Below the pieces are notes generated by a model that saw nothing but the letters and a program-made list of their open reading frames with translations, did not search any database and was not told the DNA's origin. From Bacteroidetes bacterium 43-93 (GTDB lineage Bacteria; Bacteroidota; Bacteroidia; Chitinophagales; Chitinophagaceae), in assembly GCA_001897855.1 (NCBI GenBank), contig MKUO01000007.1, positions 124,001 to 188,000 of the forward strand: 64,000 nt of DNA, read 5' to 3'. A program made the position numbers and the translations under genes. Of the stretch, positions 45,662-54,548 are shown in pieces. Each line of letters opens with the position of its first letter. Position 1 is the stretch's first letter.

Positions 45662-46360
45662 TTGCAGGCTTCGTTAAAGGATATTATTGAATGGGATGTG
45701 CTCAACTGGGCCGAGGCGCTCAGAATATGGCAACCCATTATTGATTCGCTACCGCGTGACAGCAATATACTGGCAATAGGCGAACGCAACGGTGGTTTAA
45801 GCTTATGGCTGGCATTACAAGGTTTCCGGGTAATATGTACGGACCGGATCGGACCTACCGAAGAAGCTATAAAAATGCATCAGAAGTACGGTGTACAAGA
45901 ACTGATCGAGTATCGCTCTTTTGATATTTTTAACCCTGACATTCCGGAAAATACCATTGACCTGGTGATCATGAAGTCTGTTTTAGGGGGATTGAAGTCG
46001 AACTACCAGGATAAATCCAGCCGCAACGATGACGCTCGCAAATCAGCTATCGATAACATATACGGCCTGCTAAAAACGGATGGCTATCTTTTAACTGCTG
46101 ACAATATGCAAGGCAGCGTACCTATACAATGGCTGCGTAACAGGCATAACAAGCAGGCAGGCTGGCACTATTTCTCTTTCTCGGAAATGGACACCTTAAT
46201 GACCTTGTTTACCTCTTCTTCTACACGTGCGTTTGGCGTTTTGCCTACATCGTTTTCCAATCAACCATTGAACGCACTTTCCCATTTCACAAATAAACAT
46301 CTTTTACAATGGCTTCCGGCTTCTGATAAGTATATCGGAATTACGATAGCCCGTAAGTGA
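45662..46360 (+). CDS. SAM-dependent methyltransferase-like protein
   Basis: The 232-residue protein begins at TTG (45662), one base after the preceding stop. A class I methyltransferase fold is likely: ILAIGERNGGLSLWLALQGFRVICTD (about 36-61) matches the SAM-binding loop, with an acidic residue ending strand 2, and LVIMKSVLGGL follows near 100. It could methylate a sugar hydroxyl of the glycan, as in many surface polysaccharides. The C-terminal 60 residues lack recognisable motifs. The loop GERNGG is a less common version of GxGxG, so the assignment is moderate. A gap of 49 bases follows. Confidence 0.7.
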   Translation: MQASLKDIIEWDVLNWAEALRIWQPIIDSLPRDSNILAIGERNGGLSLWLALQGFRVICTDRIGPTEEAIKMHQKYGVQELIEYRSFDIFNPDIPENTIDLVIMKSVLGGLKSNYQDKSSRNDDARKSAIDNIYGLLKTDGYLLTADNMQGSVPIQWLRNRHNKQAGWHYFSFSEMDTLMTLFTSSSTRAFGVLPTSFSNQPLNALSHFTNKHLLQWLPASDKYIGITIARK

Positions 46361-46409
46361 TTTTAGTTGGCATAAGTAAAATAATTTGCTGATATTGGCA
46401 GTTGCTAAT

Positions 46410-47423
46410 ATGGATAAAGTAAGATTTGTTGTTATGGGTTATGGGCATATCGGAAAGCGACATGCAGCCATGATACAACAAAACGAAGAGTGCGAATTAT
46501 CTGCAGTGATAGACATCAACGACGATGCATTGAAAAGTGTGCCTGCCGGTGTGGTAGCTTTTTCGTCGTTCTTGGGTTTTTTGCAGGCAGGTATTGATGC
46601 AGATGTAGTTACTGTTGCTACGCCTAACGGACTACACGCTAGCCAGGCATCTGCTGCAATAGAAGCAGGATATCATGTAGTGGTAGAGAAACCATTTGGG
46701 CTGCATCAGCAGGAATGTACCTGTGTAATAGAGGCTGCAGAAAGAAATTCGAAGGAAGTTTTTTGTGTAATGCAGAACAGGTATTCGCCACCATCGCAAT
46801 GGCTGAAGCAGATCGTTTCCAAGGGCACACTCGGGAAGATCTATATGGTGCAGGTGAATTGCTTCTGGAATCGGGATGAACGATACTATAAGGGCGGCAC
46901 CTGGCATGGAACGAAGGAATTGGATGGAGGCACGTTATTTACGCAATTCAGTCATTTTATTGATCTGCTGTACTGGGTGTTTGGGGATATTGATCATATT
47001 AAAGCTCATTTTTCCAGCTTCAACCATCAGCATCTTACAGAGTTTGAAGATAGTGGTGTAGTTAATTTTAACTTTACGAACGGTGGGATGGGCAGCATTA
47101 ATTTCTCGACTTCTGTATGGGATAAGAACCTGGAAAGCGGTATGACAGTGATTGGTGAAAAAGGAACAGTGAAAGTGGGTGGCCAATACATGGATAAAGT
47201 AGAGTATTGTCACATTCAGGATTATACAATGCCGGAGTTGCCAATGACCAATCCGCCGAATGATTATGGTAGTTATAAAGGCAGCGCTGCCAACCACCAT
47301 TACGTGATACAAAATGTGGTAGATGTACTGAAGGGTAGGGCGACTGTTACTACCAGTGCGCAGGAAGGTCTTAAGGTAGTGGATATCATTGAAAGAATAT
47401 ACGCGAGTAAAACAAACAATTAA
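46410..47423 (+). CDS. wbpB: Gfo/Idh/MocA oxidoreductase, WbpB-like
   Basis: The ATG at 46410 yields MDKVRFVVMGYGHIGKRHAAM with the NAD-binding GYGHIGKRH. The 337-residue protein has the GFO core EKPFG near residue 98 and HxxxxxDLLYW (HFIDLLYWVFG) near 184, as in WbpB. WbpB oxidises C3 of UDP-GlcNAcA to the 3-keto intermediate, using 2-oxoglutarate to recycle NADH. The adjacent gene is the WbpE aminotransferase, its partner enzyme. The coding frame starts slightly further upstream at 46386, but that start lacks the family-like N-terminus. Confidence 0.88.
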   Translation: MDKVRFVVMGYGHIGKRHAAMIQQNEECELSAVIDINDDALKSVPAGVVAFSSFLGFLQAGIDADVVTVATPNGLHASQASAAIEAGYHVVVEKPFGLHQQECTCVIEAAERNSKEVFCVMQNRYSPPSQWLKQIVSKGTLGKIYMVQVNCFWNRDERYYKGGTWHGTKELDGGTLFTQFSHFIDLLYWVFGDIDHIKAHFSSFNHQHLTEFEDSGVVNFNFTNGGMGSINFSTSVWDKNLESGMTVIGEKGTVKVGGQYMDKVEYCHIQDYTMPELPMTNPPNDYGSYKGSAANHHYVIQNVVDVLKGRATVTTSAQEGLKVVDIIERIYASKTNN

Positions 47424-48635
47424 GTGAAAATACCGTTTTCGCCCCCGCATATAGACCAGGATGTAATTAACGAGGTAATGGATACCCTGCAATCGGGCTG
47501 GATAACCACCGGGCCAAAGGTGCGTTTACTCGAGCAAATGTCTGCGGAAATGACAGGTGTGCAACACGCATTATGTGTGAATTCCTGGACGTCGGGAGCG
47601 CTGTTAACTTATAAATGGCTGGGTGTTGGTCCGGGTGATGAGGTAATCATGCCGGCATATACCTATGCTGCTACGGCACTGTCAGTAATGCATGCAGGCG
47701 CCAGGCCTGTAATGGTAGATGTACTGGATGACTTTACGGTAGATCCGCAAAAGATAAAGCAAGCAATAACAGAGCGTACCAAAGCTATACTTGTGGTAGA
47801 TATTGGCGGCTGGCCCTGCGATTATGAAGCAATACGGAATGTGGCAGAAGGTGAGGAAGCAAGGAAGCTATTCTCTCCTGCTAATGATATACAAAAACAA
47901 TTCGGAAGGCCGATAGTTATAGCAGATGCAGCGCACTCGTTAGGCGCTACCTATAATGGAAAGCCTGCCGCATTAGGTGCAGATATTACCATTGTCTCGC
48001 TGCATGCGGTGAAGAACATTACAACTGCAGAGGGTGGTGTTATATGCCTGAATTTGCCTGTTCCCTTTGATAATGAGACGGTGTACAAATGGATGAAGCT
48101 AAATTCCCTGAACGGGCAAACGGCAGATGCCCTCACCAAATCGCAAAGCGGAAAGTGGCGCTATGATATCGTTAGCCTGGGAATGAAAATAAACATGCCC
48201 GATGTTTGTGCCGCAATAGGTGTAGCGCAGATGCGGAAATATAAATCTGAATTGCTGCCTGAACGCAAACGCATATTTGAGCATTATAAACAGTTCTTCC
48301 AAAACAAAGAATGGGCTATTATGCCGGCCTATCAGGATGAGAACAGGCAATCATCTTACCATTTGTTTTTGCTGCGTATAAAAGGTATTACAGAAGCACA
48401 ACGAGATAAGATGATACAAATAATATCTGAAACGGGCGCATCTGTAAATGTGCATTTTGTGCCTATGCCTATGCTTACTCTTTTCAAAGAAAATGGCTAC
48501 GATATAAAAGATTACCCGGTAGCATACCGTAATTATGCAGCAGAAATATCCCTGCCTGTATATACCCAGCTTACGGATGAACAATGTAGTTTTATAGAAG
48601 AACAAGTGGCGCTAGCCTATAATGCCGTTGTGTAA
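47424..48635 (+). CDS. wbpE: DegT-family aminotransferase (WbpE type)
   Basis: The 403-residue PLP enzyme, beginning at GTG, carries a GWITTGPKV start, a NSWTSGALLTYKWLGV stretch and Lys197 in HAVKNITTAEGG that forms the internal aldimine. DAAHSLGA holds the PLP aspartate. It would transfer an amino group to the 3-keto product of WbpB to give UDP-GlcNAc(3N)A, the substrate of WbpD. It directly follows wbpB (stop TAA then GTG) and overlaps the phosphoglycosyltransferase gene by 1 base. An extra segment around residues 130-165 (WPCDYEA...) is longer than in typical WbpE. Confidence 0.86.
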   Translation: MKIPFSPPHIDQDVINEVMDTLQSGWITTGPKVRLLEQMSAEMTGVQHALCVNSWTSGALLTYKWLGVGPGDEVIMPAYTYAATALSVMHAGARPVMVDVLDDFTVDPQKIKQAITERTKAILVVDIGGWPCDYEAIRNVAEGEEARKLFSPANDIQKQFGRPIVIADAAHSLGATYNGKPAALGADITIVSLHAVKNITTAEGGVICLNLPVPFDNETVYKWMKLNSLNGQTADALTKSQSGKWRYDIVSLGMKINMPDVCAAIGVAQMRKYKSELLPERKRIFEHYKQFFQNKEWAIMPAYQDENRQSSYHLFLLRIKGITEAQRDKMIQIISETGASVNVHFVPMPMLTLFKENGYDIKDYPVAYRNYAAEISLPVYTQLTDEQCSFIEEQVALAYNAVV

Positions 48636-49222
48636 TGACCCGTATTGCAGACCTTATTTTTTCCTTACTGTTTATCCTGTTGTTCAGCCCCTTCTTTATA
48701 TTGCTGGCGTTATGGATAAGGCTGGATTCCAAAGGTCCTGTGATCTATAAACAAAAGCGGGTAGGACGGTATGGCAGAGACTTCATGTTGTACAAGTTTC
48801 GATCTATGCGGGTAGGCGCTGATAAAGACAGCCTGCTGACGCTGAGTGAAACGGATAGCCGCATTACCCGGCCCGGCGCCTTTATACGCAGGTATAAACT
48901 CGATGAATTACCACAACTCATCAATGTATTGAAAGGTGATATGAGCCTTGTAGGTCCGCGCCCCGAGGTAAGAAAATATGTAGACCTCTATACGGAGCAA
49001 CAGAAGGCTGTTTTGAACATCCGCCCCGGTATTACAGATATAGCTTCTGTTATCTATTCTAACGAGAGCAGTATCCTGGAAGCCCAGAAAGAGCCCGAAC
49101 AATACTATATTGAACAGATCATGCCAGATAAGATCAGGTTGAATATGGTGTACATATCTGATCCTTCCTTTGGCAATTATTGCCGCATATTATGGAAAAC
49201 GGTAAAAGTGTTGTTGAGGTAA
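48635..49222 (+). CDS. PglC-type phosphoglycosyltransferase (priming sugar transferase)
   Basis: The 195-residue protein has one N-terminal hydrophobic segment (LIFSLLFILLFSPFFILLALWI) and a C-terminal bacterial sugar transferase domain with SKGPVIYKQKRVG, YKFRSMRVGAD and LDELPQLINVLKGDMSLVGPRPE. It fits the monotopic PglC size, without the extra helices of WbaP. It transfers a phosphosugar from a UDP-sugar to undecaprenyl phosphate, the first step of repeat-unit assembly. It is the last gene of the locus; 13 bases later the opposite-strand porQ ends, and no terminator is visible between them. Confidence 0.93.
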   Translation: MTRIADLIFSLLFILLFSPFFILLALWIRLDSKGPVIYKQKRVGRYGRDFMLYKFRSMRVGADKDSLLTLSETDSRITRPGAFIRRYKLDELPQLINVLKGDMSLVGPRPEVRKYVDLYTEQQKAVLNIRPGITDIASVIYSNESSILEAQKEPEQYYIEQIMPDKIRLNMVYISDPSFGNYCRILWKTVKVLLR

Positions 49223-49235
49223 CAAAGCAGCAACG

Positions 49236-50345
49236 TTATTCCCAATCAGGGTAGCTATCCTTCCATCCCGTTTTTTCTCCCAGCTTACCAATACCAAACA
49301 GTTTATTCAACTGCATGTTAATGCCTATTTCGTTATAAGCACCGGCTAAGGAATAATAAGAACGTGCATAATGTACCTGGAATTTATTCAGGTAAATGCC
49401 CAGTCCGAATGAGAAACCTGCTAACGCAGGCTTATCTGTAAGCATCATTTCTGAGCGGCGGAGATGGTTATACGCTACCGTTGCGGTAAGACGTTTTGCA
49501 ATGCTGATCTCCGCCCCGAAGATAAAATGACGGAAGAATTTGTCGCCAAAATGTCCCTTGGTATCAGCAGTGGTATCAGTAGAGCCAAAGACCGTATTTG
49601 TTTGCGCATCCGTAGGGTTATCGTAGCGGATATCCCATGTATAGATATGGTGTACTGTTGCCAATAGCTTTAATGGCAGATGCTTAAAGCGTTTTGATAT
49701 GCCCAGTTGCACGTCTAAAGGCAGAGGCTCTGCGGGGTTGGTATTGCTGTACTTATCTACCATGAAGCCTACATTCTTAGCAACAATGCCCAGATCCCAA
49801 AGGCTGGCAGTATCAAAATAGTTCACGCCGATGTCGGCCAGTACAGCAGATGCAGTTTTATCGTACAGGCGGGAATGCGCCCATTTGATATTGGTGCCAT
49901 AGCGCCAGTTCTTACCATATTGACGCGAAGCACCCAGATTGATGGAATAATCAGCCGCGTGAAAAGTACCATATTCGTTGCCAATATTATCTGTTTCGGT
50001 AAAGTTGCCGTAGTTGAGATACTGCACCCCTAAGACAAAGGAAGTGTTGATCTCCTTCAGGTGATATCCGTAGATAAGATTGGCTATGCTGATACCTGAA
50101 TAGTAGGCATTGTAATTGAGCCCTAACTGATTGTGCAGCCCCGGGCGCATTAGCGCAGGGTTCTGTCCTGCAAACGATATATCACCGTCTGTATTGGCTA
50201 CATTCATGCCGCCAAGTGCAGATATATGTGGTGCGTTAGCAAGGCGCAGGTATTCCATGGCATACTGGCCACCTACTACCTGCGCCTGGGAAGTATATAA
50301 ACTAAGACTTAACAGCAGTATGCCGCAAACCCGGGTTAATTGCAT
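49236..50345 (-). CDS. porQ: Type IX secretion system protein PorQ
   Basis: The ATG at 50345 (a GTG 18 bases upstream, at 50363, is possible) gives an N-terminal signal sequence with cleavage near SQAQ, followed by VVGGQYAMEYLRLANAPHISALGGMNVA. The remaining 340 residues are beta-rich with the QNPALMRPG and aromatic strands of the PorV/PorQ outer-membrane barrel family. PorQ partners with PorU-PorV-PorZ in the attachment complex that processes T9SS cargo. The cargo with sorting signal at 54549-56309 and a PorE-like gene nearby support this. Its role in this organism is inferred from homology. Confidence 0.86.
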   Translation of the reverse strand: MQLTRVCGILLLSLSLYTSQAQVVGGQYAMEYLRLANAPHISALGGMNVANTDGDISFAGQNPALMRPGLHNQLGLNYNAYYSGISIANLIYGYHLKEINTSFVLGVQYLNYGNFTETDNIGNEYGTFHAADYSINLGASRQYGKNWRYGTNIKWAHSRLYDKTASAVLADIGVNYFDTASLWDLGIVAKNVGFMVDKYSNTNPAEPLPLDVQLGISKRFKHLPLKLLATVHHIYTWDIRYDNPTDAQTNTVFGSTDTTADTKGHFGDKFFRHFIFGAEISIAKRLTATVAYNHLRRSEMMLTDKPALAGFSFGLGIYLNKFQVHYARSYYSLAGAYNEIGINMQLNKLFGIGKLGEKTGWKDSYPDWE

Positions 50346-50396
50346 AAACTTAAAACGATCCACGGTGTGATTTATTGCCGTTAAGACTATTGATTC

Positions 50397-51239
50397 TTAT
50401 CCATTAATACCTTCTGTTGCAATAGCAGCTTTCTGCATTTCTTCCACTATCAGCTGGCTAACACCAGTATTAGAGAAGCCACCATCGTGGAAGAGGTTCT
50501 GCATAGTGATCATCTTGGTATAGTCGCTGAACATAGCAAGGCAAAAATCAGCACACTGTTCGCCGGTAGCATTACCTAAAGGAGACATCTTATCTGCATA
50601 GGTATAAAATGCATCAAAGCCGGATACACCTGAACCGGCGGTAGTGATGGTTGGCGACTGAGAAATGGTATTGACACGAACTTTTTTAGAGAAACCATAA
50701 TGGTAACCGAAGCTGCGTGCAATGCTTTCCAATAGGGCTTTGGCCTCCGCCATATCATTATAGCCGGGGAAGGTGCGTTGTGCGGCGATATAGCTAAGCG
50801 CTACTACTGATGCCCATTCGTTCAGCGCGTCCATTTTCATACAGGTTTGTAATACCTTATGCAGCGATAGCGCGGAAATATCTAAAGTTTTCAGGAAATT
50901 ATCGTAGTTGGTTTCTGTATAAGGGATGGCCTTACGAACGTTGGGAGACATGCCTATGGAGTGCAATACGAAATCGAGTTTGCCACCCAAATGTTCCATG
51001 CTTTTTTGTACCAGGTTTTCGATGTCTGCGGTAGAAGTAGCATCTGCGGCAATTACCGGTGCGTTACATGCTTGTGCCAGTTCGTTGATCTTACCCATGC
51101 GCATAGCGATAGGCGCATTTGTGAGCACTATTTCAGCACCTTCCTCCACAGTCCTTAAAGCTGTTTTCCAAGCAATGGAACGCTCATCTAAAGCACCGAA
51201 AATAATACCCTTTTTACCCTTGAGAATTTGGTGAGACAT
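50397..51239 (-). CDS. fabI: Enoyl-[acyl-carrier-protein] reductase (NADH), FabI
   Basis: The 280-residue SDR enzyme reduces the trans-2-enoyl-ACP in each round of fatty-acid elongation. It shows GALDERSIAW near residues 15-24 (nucleotide-binding loop), SIGMSPN near 94, LSYIAAQR near 148-155 with Tyr150, and the catalytic Tyr160-x6-Lys167 of FabI. FabI is the target of triclosan and isoniazid-type inhibitors. It lies between porQ and the PorE-like gene; promoter signals upstream (51240-51332) are weak. Another enoyl-reductase-like gene of the FabK/NMO family is present at 56415-57395. Confidence 0.94.
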   Translation of the reverse strand: MSHQILKGKKGIIFGALDERSIAWKTALRTVEEGAEIVLTNAPIAMRMGKINELAQACNAPVIAADATSTADIENLVQKSMEHLGGKLDFVLHSIGMSPNVRKAIPYTETNYDNFLKTLDISALSLHKVLQTCMKMDALNEWASVVALSYIAAQRTFPGYNDMAEAKALLESIARSFGYHYGFSKKVRVNTISQSPTITTAGSGVSGFDAFYTYADKMSPLGNATGEQCADFCLAMFSDYTKMITMQNLFHDGGFSNTGVSQLIVEEMQKAAIATEGING

Positions 51240-51332
51240 GTGAAAATCTATTGTTTATGGGGTAAAAGTAGAAAAAAACTGCCAAGCTAGAGCAGAATGC
51301 AGCCATGCAGTTATATATAATGTATAAGATAC

Positions 51333-53228
51333 TTATCGCCTTATAATAACCTCTACACGCCTATTACGATTACGATCATCCTCGTTATCATTAGGCGCCA
51401 CGGGATTAGCCTCGCCCCAGCCTTTTGCGGTAATATTGAGCGGGTCGATACCCATTGCGGCTACCTCGTTGCTGATAAGATTTGCCCTGAGATAAGATAT
51501 TTCTTCATTGAGCATTGGGTTGCCGGAATTATCTGTATAGCTATTAATATATATGACTATATCTTTTTCTTCCAGCCAGGGAGCCATTGCTTCCTGTACC
51601 TGCCTGCGGGCAGAATCTGACAGTGTTTTGCAATTGATAGGGAATTGTATGCAGGCGATAAGGCTATCGTGAATGGGTTTTTGATAGCCTTGCGGCAGTA
51701 AAGCAAGGTCCATATTGGTTTGCGTGACGCCTTCTTTATTGGCAGTGAGGTCTATTTCACCCGTCATATCCATATACCCTATACGATCTACATCGTAGGT
51801 GTATTTATACCCGCTTGGCAATACCAGCATATAACTACCGTCTCCACGATTAGAAACATAGTGGTAGGCAGGTTGCCCGGTTTTAGGATCGTTGATGTAA
51901 ATGCTGGAATAGTTCAGTTTTCCCCGGTTAAGGCTATCAACAGTAAATCCTTTTATGAGCGTAACGGCTACCGGTTGTTGTGCCCTGGATAGCCCTACCT
52001 GGTAGATGTCGAAATTGCCTGCTGCACTATCGCGGTCTGATGAGAAGTATGCACGGGAGCCATCTATTGTTACGCAGATGCTATTCTCATCGTTTGAAGT
52101 ATTAATGGGATAACCCATATTCTGAGGCTTGCCCCATATACTATCGTTCATGCGCCTTGTATAGAACAGGTCGCTGCCCCCCAAACCCGGAAGGCCGGTA
52201 CTGGAGAAGTACAGCGTATTATTATCGGCATGGATAAAAGGCGCTGTTTCATCGCCGGCGGTATTAACGAGTGGGCCGAGATTGCGTGGCATCTGCCAAA
52301 GTCCGTTCTCGAAGCGTGATACCCAAATATCATAGCCTCCGTAACCACCTTCGCGATTGCTTACAAAATACAATTCCCTATTGTCCGGCGATAGAGAAGG
52401 CATGCCTTCGTAAGCCGGTGTATTGATAGTTCCTCCAAAACTTTCTGGGGTGCTCCACACGCTATCGGCGGTATAAGCCATTACCAGGTCGTTGCCGCCC
52501 TGGTCCCAGCCGGTTTCGCTATGGATATCGCTTTTGGTAAAGAAGAGGTAATGCCCATCGGCAGAAATACTTTGGGCAGTCTCATTGTTGGGTGAGTTAG
52601 GCGGCACACCCATATTGCGCGCGGTGAACCAGCCTCCGCAGCTATCTACATGAGAACGATAAAAATCGTCATTGATATTGTGTACGCTACGTGTAAAGAA
52701 CAAGTTCATAGTATCTGCCGTGATGCAAGGGTGCGTTTCGGGATCAGGGCTATTGATACGGATGCCCAGGTTCATGGGGGTATCTGCATATGGCGTATTC
52801 AGCGCCTGTTTCATTACATAGGCGCTTTCACGCAATAGTACCCACTCGCTGCGGTCTTTGGCAGTGCCGTAAGTTCCTATTACCAGTAAAGCTCTATCGG
52901 GCTGATAACTATAGAGGAGGCTGCGGGCCAATGGTAAGGCAAAAGCTTTGTTGCCATTGGGGCAACTGGCAGAAGCACGGGTGAATACATCTGCCGCTTC
53001 GCTAAATTTGTGCGCTTTAAAATACCACTGCCCTAAATTGCTGTATGCATCTGTGAAGGCCGGGTATTGCTTAATAGCGTCGAGCATAGCTGCATAGGCG
53101 TGTTCATAGTCTTTTGCGGCATAATACGAAAGCGCTTTATCATATTTTTTCTGTGCAGCTGGAGACTGTCCCCATGTAGGGATGCTCCATAGGGCAACAC
53201 AAAAAAATATGATACGTTTGAGGCACAT
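51333..53228 (-). CDS. porE: PorE-like TPR / beta-propeller / CRD / OmpA protein
   Basis: The 631-residue secreted protein has a signal peptide (cleavage near TWGQ), TPR repeats (about 25-130), PD40 beta-propeller blades (about 150-430; SPDNRELYFVSNREGGYGGYDIW is one), a carboxypeptidase-regulatory-like domain (about 435-510) and an OmpA-type peptidoglycan-binding domain (about 520-631; NSYTDNSGN and NRRVEVIIRR). This domain order is that of PorE (PG1058) of the type IX secretion system, which anchors the machinery to peptidoglycan. Whether it is truly PorE depends on synteny and a search; porQ lies close by. Confidence 0.78.
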   Translation of the reverse strand: MCLKRIIFFCVALWSIPTWGQSPAAQKKYDKALSYYAAKDYEHAYAAMLDAIKQYPAFTDAYSNLGQWYFKAHKFSEAADVFTRASASCPNGNKAFALPLARSLLYSYQPDRALLVIGTYGTAKDRSEWVLLRESAYVMKQALNTPYADTPMNLGIRINSPDPETHPCITADTMNLFFTRSVHNINDDFYRSHVDSCGGWFTARNMGVPPNSPNNETAQSISADGHYLFFTKSDIHSETGWDQGGNDLVMAYTADSVWSTPESFGGTINTPAYEGMPSLSPDNRELYFVSNREGGYGGYDIWVSRFENGLWQMPRNLGPLVNTAGDETAPFIHADNNTLYFSSTGLPGLGGSDLFYTRRMNDSIWGKPQNMGYPINTSNDENSICVTIDGSRAYFSSDRDSAAGNFDIYQVGLSRAQQPVAVTLIKGFTVDSLNRGKLNYSSIYINDPKTGQPAYHYVSNRGDGSYMLVLPSGYKYTYDVDRIGYMDMTGEIDLTANKEGVTQTNMDLALLPQGYQKPIHDSLIACIQFPINCKTLSDSARRQVQEAMAPWLEEKDIVIYINSYTDNSGNPMLNEEISYLRANLISNEVAAMGIDPLNITAKGWGEANPVAPNDNEDDRNRNRRVEVIIRR

Positions 53229-53312
53229 GCGCGTGAAAAGTACACAAAAATAATGAGCGCTCCGATAGATGCATAAACCCGAACTTTGTAATTTCAGAGA
53301 GAATAGAAATAT

Positions 53313-54497
53313 ATGTCGACAAGTATAAAATGTCCTAATTGCCAGACTGAGTTTGAACCCACGGAAGCCTTCCGGGTGGAAATGGAGAAAGAACTGAACT
53401 CTAAAGTTGCAGACTGGAAGCGCGAAAAGGAAGCAGAATTCAGAAGAAAGGAAGCGGAAATAGCCGCAACTGTGAAACAGCAGCTAAGCAAGGAGCTATC
53501 CTATGACTATGAAGTACAAATGAAAGCCCTGCAGCAGGCAAACCTGGAAAAAGAAGAAAAACTGAAAGAAGCCCGCCTGAAGGAACTGGACTTCCTGAAG
53601 CAACAGCAGGCATTGCTGGCGCGGGAACAAGAGATAGAACTGGAAGTACAGCAAAAACTACTGAAGGAAAGGAACCAGCTTAGCGAGGTAATACGTAGGG
53701 AAGAGGAAGAACGTACTAAACTGAAAGAACAGGAGTATGGCCTGAAACTGCGGGAACTGGAGAAGCAACTGGATGATCAGAAGAAGCTGGCAGATGAAAT
53801 GAGGCGGAAGGCAGAGCAAGGCTCTATGCAATTGCAGGGAGAAGTGCAGGAACTGGCACTGGAAGAATTGCTGCGAAATACCTTTCCGTTTGACATGGTG
53901 AATGAAGTGGGCAAGGGTGTGCGTGGTGCAGATTGCATACTAACGATACGCAACAACTTCGGGCAGGAATGTGGCCGCATCATTTTTGAAAGTAAGCGAA
54001 CAAAGGACTTCAGCAACGACTGGGTGGAAAAACTAAAGGCAGATATGCGCAGCCAGGGCGCCGATGTGGCGGTGATAGTAACACAGGCTATGCCAAAAGA
54101 TATGGAAATGTTTGGCGAAAAAGATGGCGTGTGGATATGCTCCTTTAGCGAGGTAAAAGCCTTGGTGTGCGTGCTGCGCGACCTGATCATCAGGGTATAT
54201 AATGCATCGAAGAGCCAGGAAAACAAAGGCGATAAAATGACCTTGCTATATAATTACCTGACCAGCGGTGAGTTTTCTGAACAATGGAAAGCGATCAGGG
54301 AAGGTTTTATGGCTATGAAGCTATCTATACAGCGGGAGCGTGACCAGATGGAAAAGCTATGGAAAGCCAGGGAAAAGCAGCTTGAGAAAGTATTGCTGAA
54401 TGCGGCACATATTAAAGGATCGATAGAAGGGATATCGGGGATGGATAATGTAGACCTGAACCTGATATCGGACGGAGACAGTTACCTGCTTGATTGA
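53313..54497 (+). CDS. DUF2130 protein with zinc-ribbon start and coiled coil
   Basis: The 394-residue protein begins with a CxxC (CPNCQTEF; Cys7, Cys10), continues with a long charged coiled coil (about 20-190) and ends with a DUF2130 domain (about 190-380). This domain contains VGKGVRGADCIL, CGRIIFESKRTKDFSNDWVEKLKADMR and GADVAVIVTQ, a PD-(D/E)xK-like nuclease layout (the D, E-x-K residues are visible). The family's function is unknown, possibly DNA repair or processing. It is transcribed alone, divergent from the PorE-like gene, and ends at a strong terminator. Confidence 0.85.
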   Translation: MSTSIKCPNCQTEFEPTEAFRVEMEKELNSKVADWKREKEAEFRRKEAEIAATVKQQLSKELSYDYEVQMKALQQANLEKEEKLKEARLKELDFLKQQQALLAREQEIELEVQQKLLKERNQLSEVIRREEEERTKLKEQEYGLKLRELEKQLDDQKKLADEMRRKAEQGSMQLQGEVQELALEELLRNTFPFDMVNEVGKGVRGADCILTIRNNFGQECGRIIFESKRTKDFSNDWVEKLKADMRSQGADVAVIVTQAMPKDMEMFGEKDGVWICSFSEVKALVCVLRDLIIRVYNASKSQENKGDKMTLLYNYLTSGEFSEQWKAIREGFMAMKLSIQRERDQMEKLWKAREKQLEKVLLNAAHIKGSIEGISGMDNVDLNLISDGDSYLLD

Positions 54498-54500
54498 ATA

Positions 54501-54531
54501 AAAAAACCTCAGTTTATACTGAGGTTTTTTT
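54501..54531. terminator. Bidirectional terminator between convergent genes
   Basis: CCTCAGT-TTAT-ACTGAGG (54507-54524) is a perfect 7-bp stem flanked by AAAAAA and TTTTTTT, so it can act on both strands. It separates the DUF2130 gene from the T9SS cargo gene. Confidence 0.9.
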
Positions 54532-54548
54532 ATTTAAGTATGTTTCTG

